The translations under genes were made by a program, and so were the position numbers. The notes below the pieces were generated by a model, which had not been told where the DNA came from, did not search any database, and saw only the letters and a program-made list of their open reading frames with translations. From Maylandia zebra (lineage: Eukaryota; Chordata; Actinopteri; Cichliformes; Cichlidae), in contig NC_135184.1 of assembly GCF_041146795.1 (NCBI RefSeq), positions 9,228,967 through 9,292,966 on the forward strand: a DNA stretch of 64,000 nt, in the 5' to 3' direction. Below, in pieces: positions 10,401 to 21,787 of this stretch (positions are counted from its first letter, which is position 1; every line of letters begins with the position of its first letter).

Positions 10401-13400
10401 AAATATTGTGAGTCTAAGTTAAGGTTAAGCTACTTTAATTATTAGTAGTAGTATTATTAAAATGTTAAGCATTTGTTTTATATTTTTACTTAAAACTTCC
10501 ATGGAAAACGCTACTTAGGTTACTTTTAATGCTTAGATTTAACTTTGCCACTATCAGTGCATATATAGTGCAGTGCTATAATCCTGCTGCTAGCATCTTG
10601 TTTCTATAGAGTCACACTTCAAATTCGATAGTGTGTCATCAGGAGTTACTGACAGTTTCTTTGTGTTGTAGTAATAAATAAATAGTGCTTCCTGCAGGCT
10701 GCAATCACTGATAAAACACTGTTCACTATATCTTTTTAATAGATACATTTTTCCCAAATTTCCTTGAAATATAAATGATGTTGTGACAATATCACCCACT
10801 CGTGGCAGCAAGTCTGTTCCATTTCCCTGGAACCAGGGCTTTTCTAATAATCTTGAAGATCATCAGTGGCTGAAACAAGAGCAGCACACAGACTTTAGAC
10901 TGCCCCTGGTTGTGCACAGCTATAACATGCAAACAACAGTTTACCAAGCTCTGCGTATGATCAGCGCACAACCAGGCCAGTCCCCTCATAGGGATTATTC
11001 ACACATGCGCTGATCTCAGTTTCTGAAAGTTTCTTCCTGTTTAAAATAAACACCACTTACCACCAGCATAAATATGATAGCAAATAATGAAAAATTCAAT
11101 AGCTCAACGTTATGAGAAACCTCCCCTTATCCGGAATCACTAACTTTTAGCAGACCAGAGAAGATTTTGGACCCTTGCAGCCATGTGCAAAACCTCAACA
11201 GCATGCTTATTCCAAAACCACAAAACTCCAATGACTAACAGCTGCTTTCTGGTGCATCATGATCGGCTTTTATCTTCAGCTTTAGCAGAGGAATTAGCAG
11301 AATGGTGCTGTGCTTTTAGGCCAAATAAAGTGCTTAAAAGCTGTGTTTCATGCGACCCCTGCAACAGACAGGAGTCTGCATTCTGAATGTCACGCGAAGC
11401 AAGAGGATTCTTATTTTAGATCAAGTTAAACCGAAGAAAAGCACATTAAACAAACTCCTCTTCACAAGTTCTTTTAAACATGCCATTCGGGGACAGACAG
11501 AGGAGCAGATATGGGTAGAGCTTCTCAGCAAAATAATACGAGGACAATAAGTGGAGAGGACTCAGAGATTCCCAGACAAGCCAAATACTCTACACAGGCA
11601 AGAGACACAAATCTAAAGTGTTTAATCTAATGGCTGTAGAAGCTTAGCCGGTATTTGCTCTCCCAGACAGAGAAACGCTGGCCAAAATAACAATCGGAAA
11701 TCATCACTGGCCATAATGCTCGCCCCACCAACGCACATAAATAACAATTAAGCAATTATAATGATGCGGTCTGCCTTTCCAAGCAACGACAAAGGAAAAT
11801 GAAGGAGTAACGTCTTATTTCAGCAGCATATTTACTCCTCTATATCTGAAACTCTAACAGCAGAGAGACAGAAGAAAATGGCTCAGCTTTTTGAACGCAT
11901 GAGTGATAAAAAGGAAACAAAAGCATTACTCAGATTAGTGCTCTTTATAATATGTGTCAAAATCAAAGCCCACAACCTAGCCATTTGTCAATTTTAATCC
12001 AACTCACAAATTATTTTAGATTCTCAAGAAAGTTTGGCCTGTGGTCTGCACCGCCCTGTGCTCATGGCAAACTAACCCTCCACTGCATCGGCAATCTGAC
12101 AAGCCTGCAAACAATGAACGTGACAAGACTACATAGTCCATGTCTAACTGAGTGTTAACAGACGCCTACCATGAAACAATTTGTTTTCAAAGAACATAGT
12201 TCCCATTTGAACATATACAGCAGCAAAGATGTGAAGTCATACATACTGCAAACAGGTATGCAGCTAAAGCAAAACATGTTTCTTCTTTCAGTCCTGATCT
12301 CAAAGTGTTGAAGCTGCAGAGTTTGCTGCAAGCTTCATTTTTGTTTCGTGCCAGGAGGCTGCTCTCTATGGTACAGGTAGACTAGGTGATCAAAGAGCTT
12401 TTGCCTCCATTTTCTTCTTTTTTTCTTAAATTAGCTTCCTGCACAAATATTGAGCTGTCGTGTTCGGGCCTGTGACACAGGCAATGCCAGAGCTGAGGAG
12501 CTGACGACGCACTCTGTGCAAGACTGAAACAAAAGACTGGTTTTATGCTTTGACATTAGAGCTTAACAAGATTTTATTAAATGCCCCAACTTCAAGCTTG
12601 TGGAACAGGTTGTTATAAGTTGGCTGAAGGAAAGCCTTCTTTGTGGAGTTAGTTTGCTTAACTACATTTTATAAAGACTAATGATCTTATTTTCTTCTGG
12701 TAATTTAATTAAAGCACGTCTATAAACTGTATCCTGTATATCTGGCCCTTGGTATAATTCCCATTTTGCAGCACAGCCCTTAGCAAACCCTCCTTGGATG
12801 CTCTTGCCATACATAAAATGCTGCTGACATAAATGTGTGCTTTTGCTTGCACGTAAAGACAAATGTTGTGAAGAGTGTCACGGTTATATGTATCCAAAAG
12901 CCTTAGAGAGCAATTAAAAGGCCAAGCATAGGAGTCTAAATTCCCCCTAGAGACGTATGGAGATACAACACAAACACGTTGGACAAAGGCAACGAGAAAA
13001 GACATTCAAACATAATATTTATCACCTTAATATGTTGACATTTCCTCCCATTGTGGGCGGAGTGGTGACAGTTGCATGAAAGGGGGAAAAACAAAAAAGA
13101 TTTATCATCAGCAGAGCGTGAAAGCACTCAGGTAATATTGACATATTCTCAAAGAGGTAAGATAATTAAATGAAAGTATTACTATTTAACACAGCGAATA
13201 TTCATTGTGAACGTTAAGACTTGATTTCAAGTTACAAGTCAATGAAAGATGGACTTAAGAGGTCATGAGAAATTTCGTGCCTGATGATGGCATCTTAATG
13301 AAAGACAACAAATAATTCAAAAGGCATTTAACTAACTAACGTCTCAGAAATTAGGATAGCCAAGTTAGCTGGAGAAACCTACCGGCTACATCTAAAACAT

Positions 13401-14476
13401 GGATCTTAGGATTTGATATGAAAGTTTAATTTAGATTAAACAGAAGATAAACTTTCAAAAACATGTAGCAGATGATTTAACTGGTAATTATGGTTCTTGC
13501 GAAACCCTCTGAATCAACGACATGTAGAATACACAGACAAGCAGAGCTCACTGTTCACAAAAGCCCTCCGGCTAAATACACACATTTGCTCACACACCTA
13601 GCAAACATAGCAGGGTAATGTTTGTAATTAAGTTCCTGCATTTTCTGTTTCCTGCCAAGTGTCCTTCTATTCCAGTCACTCACATCATGGCACAATGACT
13701 TTTTACCCTTAACCACAACATTTATGACAACATACACTGAAACCAAGACTGTGCAACAATGAAAAACATTAGCATGATAACACTTACTATGGTGTATCGA
13801 TAAACATTTGGTATTCTCCAAAGAATGAAAGACTGCATTCACAATCATAATCACTGCTGCAAACTACTGAACTGGGTATAGTCTATCTGACCTTTAAAAA
13901 TCAGTATTTAAGTAGCAAAGCTGTAAAGGGAACTTCAGAATCTCAAAATGTGAACTGTCACAGAAGCTGCACACAGAGGCTGTGAAGGACTGAACTTAAT
14001 ATTTGGGGATGTTTTAGAGTTTTGCTGAGTTTTACATGCACAGGCACATAAACACGGGGTTAATGTTTCTCAACTCTTCAACTTTGCACTTCCCAAACAA
14101 GTGAGCACTGACGCACTGTTTGACTCCACCGTTTGCTCAGCTGTGATGCTACTTTGCTGCAGCTTTTGCAATTAGGATAAGCTATGTGATCATGCATTAT
14201 CTAAATTACTCTCCAAACATGTCCTTCTGCTTTATGTTCTTTAAAAAAAAAGTTTTGACAGTATCCAAGTAAACATGAGCAATAATGTTAAATTTGTGAC
14301 TGGACGATATCTGCCGACTGGTAAGGAGACTAGAGCTCTCTGAAGCATTTTACCTGTTCTAAATAACGTAACATAAATTGACTTGTACAGTATAAATAAC
14401 TGCTGGATGATGTAAAACTTGGATAAATTGGTGGATCCCTAGCAGCACTGCATTCTGGGTTTTTGGGGCTCCTGTC

Positions 14477-14481
<5 letters not shown>

Positions 14482-14508
<27 letters not shown>
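14482..14508. repeat. Poly-A tract (27 nt)
   Basis: Uninterrupted A run in the VANGL2 intron; no LINE or SINE body was recognised before it. Confidence 0.95.
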
Positions 14509-14510
<2 letters not shown>

Positions 14511-15389
14511 CCTTTTTTCAGCTTCAGTGAATGATTTCTCTGTACGAAGACTGGAGTCGAGTGTAAAATTAACTCTGTTTTTATGCTGAAACGCTGACAT
14601 CATCTTTCAGCATTTGACCTTTGAGGTAGATAAAGCAGTTTCTTGTAAACATTACATTCAGCCTGTTATACGTATAATGAGAGACATATGCTTCAAAAAA
14701 GTAAAGCGCACAGGGCCGTCTCTGCAAGTAAGGCCTGCAAAAGGCCCGTCCTCTCTAAAGAAAGTATGAAAAGAAAGTTGCAAATATTACATCACTTTCA
14801 AGTGGCTTAAAGCACTAAGCTACCAGAAAATTTTGATATGAGTAAATCTAGATTGCACATGGTCTGCTGACCTTTACAGTCTGAAATAATCCTGTTGCCA
14901 TACCTGCCTGTGTGCTGGCCTGATAGTGAGAATATGACTGAACACTTGATCTACAAAGGTGTGGTCCGGTACTAAGATGGATAAGGTTTCCTATTCATCC
15001 CACCGTCCTCTATGACCTACTTCATGGACTTCAAGAGGATTCTCGCCTTCCATCTTTAATCAGCAGCATTAGTATTTAAAAAAAAAAGAAAAAAAGAAAA
15101 AAAAAAAAAGGAAACCACACACCCACAGTGTAAAAGTACATCTGAGCACAAATCTGTTCAGTAAAGCAATAACAACCTACCACTGGTTCTAGTTTTTGAT
15201 TAGCACCTTACACAAAAGGTTCGTTTCTTTTCATCCAGCTAAGCCATTGTTCCTCCTGACATTGTTAACCAAATACCGGTATGACTTTTTCCATATAGTC
15301 TTACGCAAAAAGAGTCAAATTTCTAAAAAATAAAAAAGCTCTGACCGATTTCACCAGGGTTGTCCACTGCAAGCCAGTCCAGAAACCTC

Positions 15390-15424
15390 TGTGTGTGTGT
15401 GTGTCTGTGTGTGTGTGTGTGTGT
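15390..15424. repeat. (GT)n microsatellite
   Basis: GT repeat with one GTCT interruption. Confidence 0.95.
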
Positions 15425-16269
15425 GGTCTAAGATTAAACAGTTATGATGCTGGGCTTCAGGCCTACTAGAGCCACGGCTCAAAGGTTTTATGGCTCAGGC
15501 CAAAGGGAGTGTAAAGTCATTTAATATGCGCCATCAACTGAGAGCAAAGACAACAGCTTCCTCTGAAAACAGAAGACAAACACATTCAAGCCTGAGTGAA
15601 GGAACCAAATCTCATATGCACACAACACAGCCTCCACACAGGGTCCCAATCCTCAACAGCTAAAATTGACTTCATTATTTTTTTTTATTGTGGAATTTAT
15701 TGTACCAACTCCTTTTGTTTTCAATTTAAATCAATCTGGTTTATGACTCAGTGCATCCAAAATCAATTAATGTAGCTCAAAGCAACAACGCTCCTGAGTC
15801 AAATCCATAGTTTAAACATCTTTGGCTTGCAGTTTGGATTTCATATGCATTTCTTCATGCATCATTTAAAGTAACTATACAGCTTAAAACAGTGCAGACG
15901 TTCATAGAAGACCATTTTGGTTATGCTCATCAATAAAAATGATTCCAACAATGAAATCAAACCATTAACAGTGCAATTATTTTGCTGCAAGCGTGCAGAT
16001 CTAGTCACACGGTAATCAAAACAAGCACATGGAAGATTTTACAGCTACCTTCCCCATGGCAAAAAGAAATCGAGCTGCCGTCAAAAAGTTTGGAGCTGCT
16101 TGCACTGTGACGGCAGCTGTCAGGGCGGAAAAGCAAGCCGGGACACCTCTGAAGTGACCAGCTTCGCTCCATAGCCATTTTAGGCCAGATATAGTCCACC
16201 AACTGTGAAAATAAGCATGCACACGCCCAGGGTCCAACAGGGGAAGAGGCTCATCAGTGTAACAAGGGC

Positions 16270-16297
<28 letters not shown>
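16270..16297. repeat. (CA)n microsatellite
   Basis: Pure CA repeat in the VANGL2 intron. Confidence 0.95.
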
Positions 16298-16301
<4 letters not shown>

Positions 16302-18449
16302 GAACAGAGACCGCCACCCACATCAGTAAAACCAGTGAACAACAAGACAACTGCTTCTGTCCAGGTCTGCACACACGGCGAGCAAACGGGAGCAGGTGTG
16401 CGCGTGTGTGCAAGTGAGAAAATCTAATAGGGTGTGTTTGAATCAACAGGCCTGTCTTCTGACTCTGTATAGATTTGTCTTCATATCCAAACAAAAGTAC
16501 TGCAGAGACAGGAAGCGGCTGAGATGATTCATGAGTCATGACTATGGCGAGTCTAACAACAGCAGCCAACTATGTGTTACTGATAAGTCAGAGCATCATT
16601 ATTTTCTTTGTTTGGGTTATAAAACGTCAGGAGTTGCTTGAAAAAGTCCAAAAATGCAGAGGCGTGTCATAATTCACTGTCAGAGACTATAAAAACAGCA
16701 GAAGTTCAAATGTGGCGATCAGACTGGAGTCAGAAACTATTGCATTTTTTAAGGCAGTCAAAAAGAGCTGTATGAGTCAAACAGAGATGCATTTATTTTG
16801 AATAAGAAAACACTCGTATTCCCTTCAGGAAACACTTTCTGAGCACTGAAATCTTTTCATGATGACAATATTAATGTAGATATTGCGGCAATTTCTTAAT
16901 TAAGACTTAATTTGTGAGTCACCTGACAAACATCAATTTGACTCCTTGTTTAAGTGCTTTAAACATCCAAAATTATGTTTTATCACAAGACATTTGGAAG
17001 CTTTTTTGTGCATTTTGTGCATTTTTTCAACCTGAAGCAACCACATTGACTTAAAAAGAAAACAAAATGTGATTCCATGTGATTAAACACAAATATGACA
17101 TGATAGAAACCTTCTACCATGTCTGTTTCCTGAAAATACATGCACAATTCTCTCTGCACTCACATTACTAGTTGTCATGCTTCTCTTATACTTTAATTGA
17201 ACCAAAGTAGAAGGCACACCGCAGGGGGTCAGAGGACAAGCTGTATTCTCTGTGTTTGTGTGGACAGACCCTTTAAGCAGAAAGCCAGGCTGTCTGAAGA
17301 GCTGAAATGGTAAATTAGTCAATTTACAGATGAAAAGGGCCAATGGACAATTTGAATTGTTAAGTAAAACCTCAGTTTATTTCTAAAGGAGTAAAGTCTA
17401 ACATTTTCTGCTTTTCAAGAAAGAAAACTAACGTTTTCTCCATCAGCTTCTTGAATATGGAAGGTCTTGGTGTTTTTCTCTGTTTGATAATATTGTAGTA
17501 TTTGGGTTTAAGACTCCTGGTCAGACCAAACATGTTTCTACATAAAATACTGGAGTTTTTATTTTAACTAACAATAAGGGGAGAAATCTAGTTGATTTTT
17601 GCCAGCATTTCTTAATACTTCAGATTTCCTAAATTAATGGGCACCAATACTTCTACAATGAACCAGCTGTGCTTCATATTTCTTAATCTCTGTGGTATCA
17701 CTGTGTAAAATTCCTTCTTCAGTCCATTTCCACTGAGCCCCTGCTATGTTTACGACCCGTTTTATCACTAAAACATCCCCACTGGAAGCAGTTTACAGCC
17801 ATTCTGTGGTATTTTTTAAAGCCTGGTGATAGCATTGTGTAGTTTTATCTCGCAAAAGCAGGACTCAAATCTTAGAAATTAGAAGTTGAAGGGCGAACAG
17901 ACGTTTCAAGCACTGGATCTGTGCGTAATCAGGGCCTGTTTCGGCTGCAGCAACGTTATCCTGTTTCACTTTGAATTACAGCCTGTGTTTAGACATTTTA
18001 GCACCGTGCTGCAGGCTACGGCAGCGTGGCTCAAGAGTCGAGCTGCGTTCATTAATATTTCAACAATATTCCACATGCACAAAGAGCCACCAAAGGCTAA
18101 CTTACTGCGAAGAACCGGGCGAGTATAAAGAGTTGTGCGACCTACAAGATGAAAAAGGAGGGTGTTGGAGAAAGGCAGGACAATGGGAGACTCCCAGGCC
18201 CCACCGGTGGCGTCCTGATGCCAAATGATCCCAACGCCCGCTCCCTTTCTTTCTCCAAATGGGACGCCCTCGCAGTAAAATGAATGGACGCACTGAAATT
18301 CCCACCAGCCCTTCGCCGAGGACAAAATTCAAACCCTCCGGCCTGCAGTCACACTGGACGCGCTCTTTGCTTCCAGGCGCATCACTCTCAGTCTCCTTTT
18401 TTCACGCTTCTGTTCACATTAATAAAGGCAACTCTTCCTCCCACGTTTA

Positions 18450-18900
18450 AAATCGATCCAGGGAGCTACGTGGCCTCCGTGGGGTCAACAATAGCGCCGA
18501 CGAGGGTCCTAAACTTCCCTTCGGATTCAAAAAAAAAAAAAAAGGGCGACCATCGCGTCCTCTCGACTATTGTTTGGGGAAACCGGAGATCTCCGGCGCC
18601 CCGAAGCCTCCCAGCTCCCCTCTCCGCGTTACAACAGCGCGCAAGCATCCACAGCACCACTTCCAACATTTTAACACATTTCCGCAAAGAAATACTACTT
18701 ACTTATTCCGGATCGTCCATTCAGGTATTTTCTTACTTTCCACTCTCCTTCCACTCAGCCGTAGCACCGTGCGCCCCGCCTCCGCTTCACTCTGGCCCCT
18801 CCTCTGTTCCCCCCCTGGGGGACCAGGCCCGTGAGAGAGTGTGGTTCAGCCACGGCGCATCTATCACCGCGCTGATGTCTCTGAGAGTGTGCGCTCGATG
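18450..18900. promoter_or_regulatory. CpG-rich block, likely VANGL2 promoter
   Basis: Unusually GC/CpG-rich compared with the AT-rich surroundings, with several CGCG, GGCGCC and CCGG words and no repeat signature. It lies just upstream of the candidate VANGL2 exon 1 and is the only such island between VANGL2 and NCSTN. The 205-codon plus-strand frame here is a by-product of the GC content. Confidence 0.5.
18703..18900 (-). other. vangl2: Probable VANGL2 5'UTR exon 1 (left edge is a splice donor)
   Basis: On the minus strand the sequence reads into a consensus donor, AATAA followed by GTAAGT (18702-18697), at the edge of a CpG-rich block. VANGL2 genes carry a long first intron behind a noncoding exon, and the next minus-strand acceptor that fits is at 8059. 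The right boundary (transcription start) is a guess. Confidence 0.45.
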
Positions 18901-19149
18901 AGAGGGACCGGGACAGAGTAATGTGGCTCTTAAAACAGAGAGGCGGTTTATGGAGCTGCTGACGGGAACAGTCCTCTAAAAGCGCCATCATCATTAGATG
19001 CTTTCAAACCTCCTGACCTCCGTGCAGCTAAGAAGGTTACGAATCCAGACATGCAGCACGAACAGGTTTTAATATGTCGTATAGTTTAGAGGTAAGAAGA
19101 AAACATTTTTGTATTATACCACGGATTTGTACAACATAGATAATGTATA

Positions 19150-19465
19150 TTAATAAATGGTTGGACTCTAGCAAAGACCTGGCACATGTCCTTGCCAGTT
19201 GATCCATTTTCACTGAAGCCTCGTCAGAAATGGAAGGGTGGCTATCAAGAAGCCATTCTTTAAAAAGGGAAACAGGGAGGAAATGTTGAGGTATGCCAAA
19301 TGTCCTTCAAGAAGCCTGGAGGACTATTCATGATGACTACTTACAGAAATTAGAAGAGAGCTTACCTAAGAGACTTGTTTCTGCAAATCGCTGCACGTAT
19401 TTTACATTTTCCCAGCAAAATATAAAGAAATTAAGGGTGACTCAAACATTTTTCACAGTACTGTA
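19150..19465 (+). mobile_element. Tc1-like transposon fragment
   Basis: The plus strand has broken transposase-like wording (GWLSRSHSLKRET-type and the ARRPG-type block) and ends TTTTTCACAGTACTGTA, resembling a Tc1-family terminal repeat that ends in TA. The left end is missing. Confidence 0.5.
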
Positions 19466-20025
19466 GCTCAAAATAATCTCACTGTAGATATGGCAGAGGA
19501 TCCTTGGCAGAGGTTTTTCTGTACTGCGTCTTACTAAAAATATTACAATATTTGTTTTACAACTACCTTCCAACAAAATGCAGGCTAGGGTTTACCATTA
19601 ACTACTTACAGTACTTAAGTCACACTGTGTTTCTTTTAAGGAGGATCTCTACTTTCTTGCTTTTTTTCCCAAGGACTCTTAAAAAATTATCAACTCAAAA
19701 ACCGCCTTTTGAGTCTATCAAAACCTTCGTTTGCTGTCATTGTGAGCTGGCTTAAGAGGAAGATAATGGATGGATGATCATATTAAACATGACCAAAGTT
19801 TCAAACTATGTGTGCAGGTAGCCAAAGCCAAAGCTTCATACTGCTTTAAGCACTCAGTTTAAGAGTTTTTTCCACTCTTGGATCTGTGTGACATCATGAC
19901 GAGGGGATATGCTTAGCAAGGTCATCTCAACCACAAAGGACTGACACGCACAAAAGTGCGAAAGTCCCTGAAGGTCAGAGAACTCGAGCCAGTAGAAGTG
20001 CCTTAAACATGCATTCCTTTAATGG

Positions 20026-20038
20026 CCAGCAGGGGGCG
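20026..20038 (+). promoter_or_regulatory. CTCF-like core motif
   Basis: CCAGCAGGGGGCG matches the CTCF core (CCANNAGGGGGC). It lies in a recognisable fish interspersed repeat (AATGGCCAGCAGGGGGCGAC followed by TCC...GTTGCAAA) between VANGL2 and NCSTN. Binding is inferred from the motif only. Confidence 0.45.
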
Positions 20039-21255
20039 ACTCCTCCAGTTGCAAATCCAGCTCTATGAAGGTCAAAAAACAACTATTGGCTCCCTCACTC
20101 TGTGACTTCAGTAAACACTTTTCTGCTGCGCACAATTAGTAGTTTAAGTTTATACGGAAAAGAACGTGAAGTCTGCTGGAGTCAGAAAAAAAAAAAGGAT
20201 TATCCAGGATAAATGTCAATCAATTCTGCTTCATAGTCAGATTCACTCCTTGCTCATCACATCCACTTCAAAACAGCCAGAGGCTTCACAGGCATCAATA
20301 GTGGCAGTGGGTAACATTGTGACACCTGTGTTGGGGGGGTACCAAACAGAATAAAAAGCGGTCTTAAAGAAAGGAGGGGCAGGGAGTTAAAACTGCTTGA
20401 TGAACTGAGGAGCTGCACCGAGGCCTAATTTATGGATCCTGCAGCTGCACTTGCTCTAGTCTAGTGGGTCTTCCTCTCAGTGATTTAGATGCTTTGTTAA
20501 TGTGGCAATTTAGAAGCCAGTGCCTTTCCATGTACTTTCTAAATGTACATTTGTCTTGCAGTAGTGGAAATTAGCATCTCCTGTGTGTGTTTAATAAAAA
20601 ATTAATAAATAAATGAACAAAGTAATTTCCATCCTTGTGATCCCTTTTTCAACATTTTCCTGCTTTTCTGTGCCAAAGTCAAAGGACTGTGAAATACAAG
20701 TTTGGAAAAGAAGCAATGTTTATTTCTTCATCAAGGCATCACAATCGGTCTTTTAATTCCATCTATTAAAACAAACACCCATCACTAATCTCGTGTGTCA
20801 TACAATTTTCAGAAAATAAACTTCATTGGGAAAAAAACCAAAAAACCAAAGAGTGCAAAGGCAGAGTACCAGCATGTTGTTTTTCACTGCTAAAACTGAT
20901 CTTTCTGACTGCTTTTTTAATACATTATGGCCGCTGACTGATGAGAAATAAAGTGTTTTTTTCAGCCATGCCAGACTCTTGGAAAATTCCCATTCAAATA
21001 TCACAATATGTGAAACTGCAGTGGGTCTACAAGTACAGTTTCATCATGTGTACTTGGACTGAATGATACTGATTTATTATCAAAATCTTTCACTGCACAT
21101 TTCCAGATTTTGCAAAATGTTAAATTTGTAATATTACTACTTGCTCATTGACTCACAAAGTGGTTTCTTATCATTAAAACTGATTGATAAGTTAACTACA
21201 CTGACAGAGAAGACAGCTACAGTATTGCACATACCATCGCAATCCTCATACAAAG

Positions 21256-21306
21256 TTCACACACACACACAGACGTGCGCACACTTATAATTGTTCACAC
21301 ACACAC
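21256..21306. repeat. Interrupted (CA)n repeats
   Basis: Two CA-rich runs separated by about 20 nt, in the NCSTN 3'UTR. Confidence 0.85.
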
Positions 21307-21620
21307 GGCTGCATTCACATTTTCAAAATCATACACACAGCTCAAAGTAATGCTCAATGTTTAGTGCCTATCCCATGACACAGTAAACAAAACATTCTTT
21401 TAGGATAAAAGGGAAAAAAAACCAACAAAACAAAACAAAAAAAACCTAAAACAAAAAATATAAACATCGTTTCCACTGGCAGGGCCTGCTGGTGCCTGAC
21501 CAGTGTGTTTTATGACCCTGATGAGTCCAGATCCATCCAGGCAAATCCAGTCCGGTCCAGTCCTCATGTCACGCCTCACATGAGTGAGTCCATAAACACG
21601 GAGTTGTCGTCTAAAAGGAA

Positions 21621-21638
21621 CCCCCCCCCCCCCCCCCC
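21621..21638. repeat. Poly-C (18 nt); poly-G in NCSTN 3'UTR
   Basis: Uninterrupted C18 on plus, hence G18 in the NCSTN transcript. Confidence 0.95.
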
Positions 21639-21787
21639 AACCTCGATGCAGCTGATACTAACCTGTCTGTGTACCTACTCGTGGTGTGTTTTAAAGAAAA
21701 CTGTCCATGTCTGGTTGGGATAAAAGTAGTAGTAGTAGCAATAGTAGTAGAAGTAGTGGTCGTGGGTCTGAGACGCTTCTGAGTGAA

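Larger units (their letters stand above)
8059..18702 (-). other. Long VANGL2 first intron (10.6 kb)
   Basis: No coding gene was found on either strand. It holds a hAT BED-finger relic (10086-10180), trinucleotide repeats (9570-9655), poly-A tracts (14482-14508, 15077-15109), a GT repeat (15390-15424) and a CA repeat (16270-16297). The rest is AT-rich single-copy-looking sequence where enhancers could lie but none can be named by eye. Confidence 0.5.
18904..20700. other. VANGL2-NCSTN intergenic region
   Basis: Between the CpG block of VANGL2 and the NCSTN 3' end. I looked for an NHLH1-like bHLH frame, expected here by human synteny, and found none. It contains a Tc1-like scrap (19150-19465) and a fish repeat with a CTCF-like core (20026-20038). 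Confidence 0.55.
20700..21787 (-). other. ncstn: NCSTN 3'UTR with polyadenylation signal
   Basis: After the TGA at 21790-21788 the first good AATAAA on the minus strand near a plausible end is at 20724-20719. The UTR carries an 18-nt C run on plus (G run in the mRNA, 21621-21638), a TAG/GTA repeat (21727-21756) and CA repeats (21256-21306). Earlier AATAAA-like words could be used instead. Confidence 0.5.

Noticed and set aside
16016-16569. Overlapping minus-strand frames of 118-129 codons
   Set aside because: Produced largely by the CA microsatellite (Val-Cys repeats); no domain.
18284-18901. 205-codon plus-strand open frame
   Set aside because: Lies in the CpG block, low complexity, no domain; GC-rich DNA has few stops.
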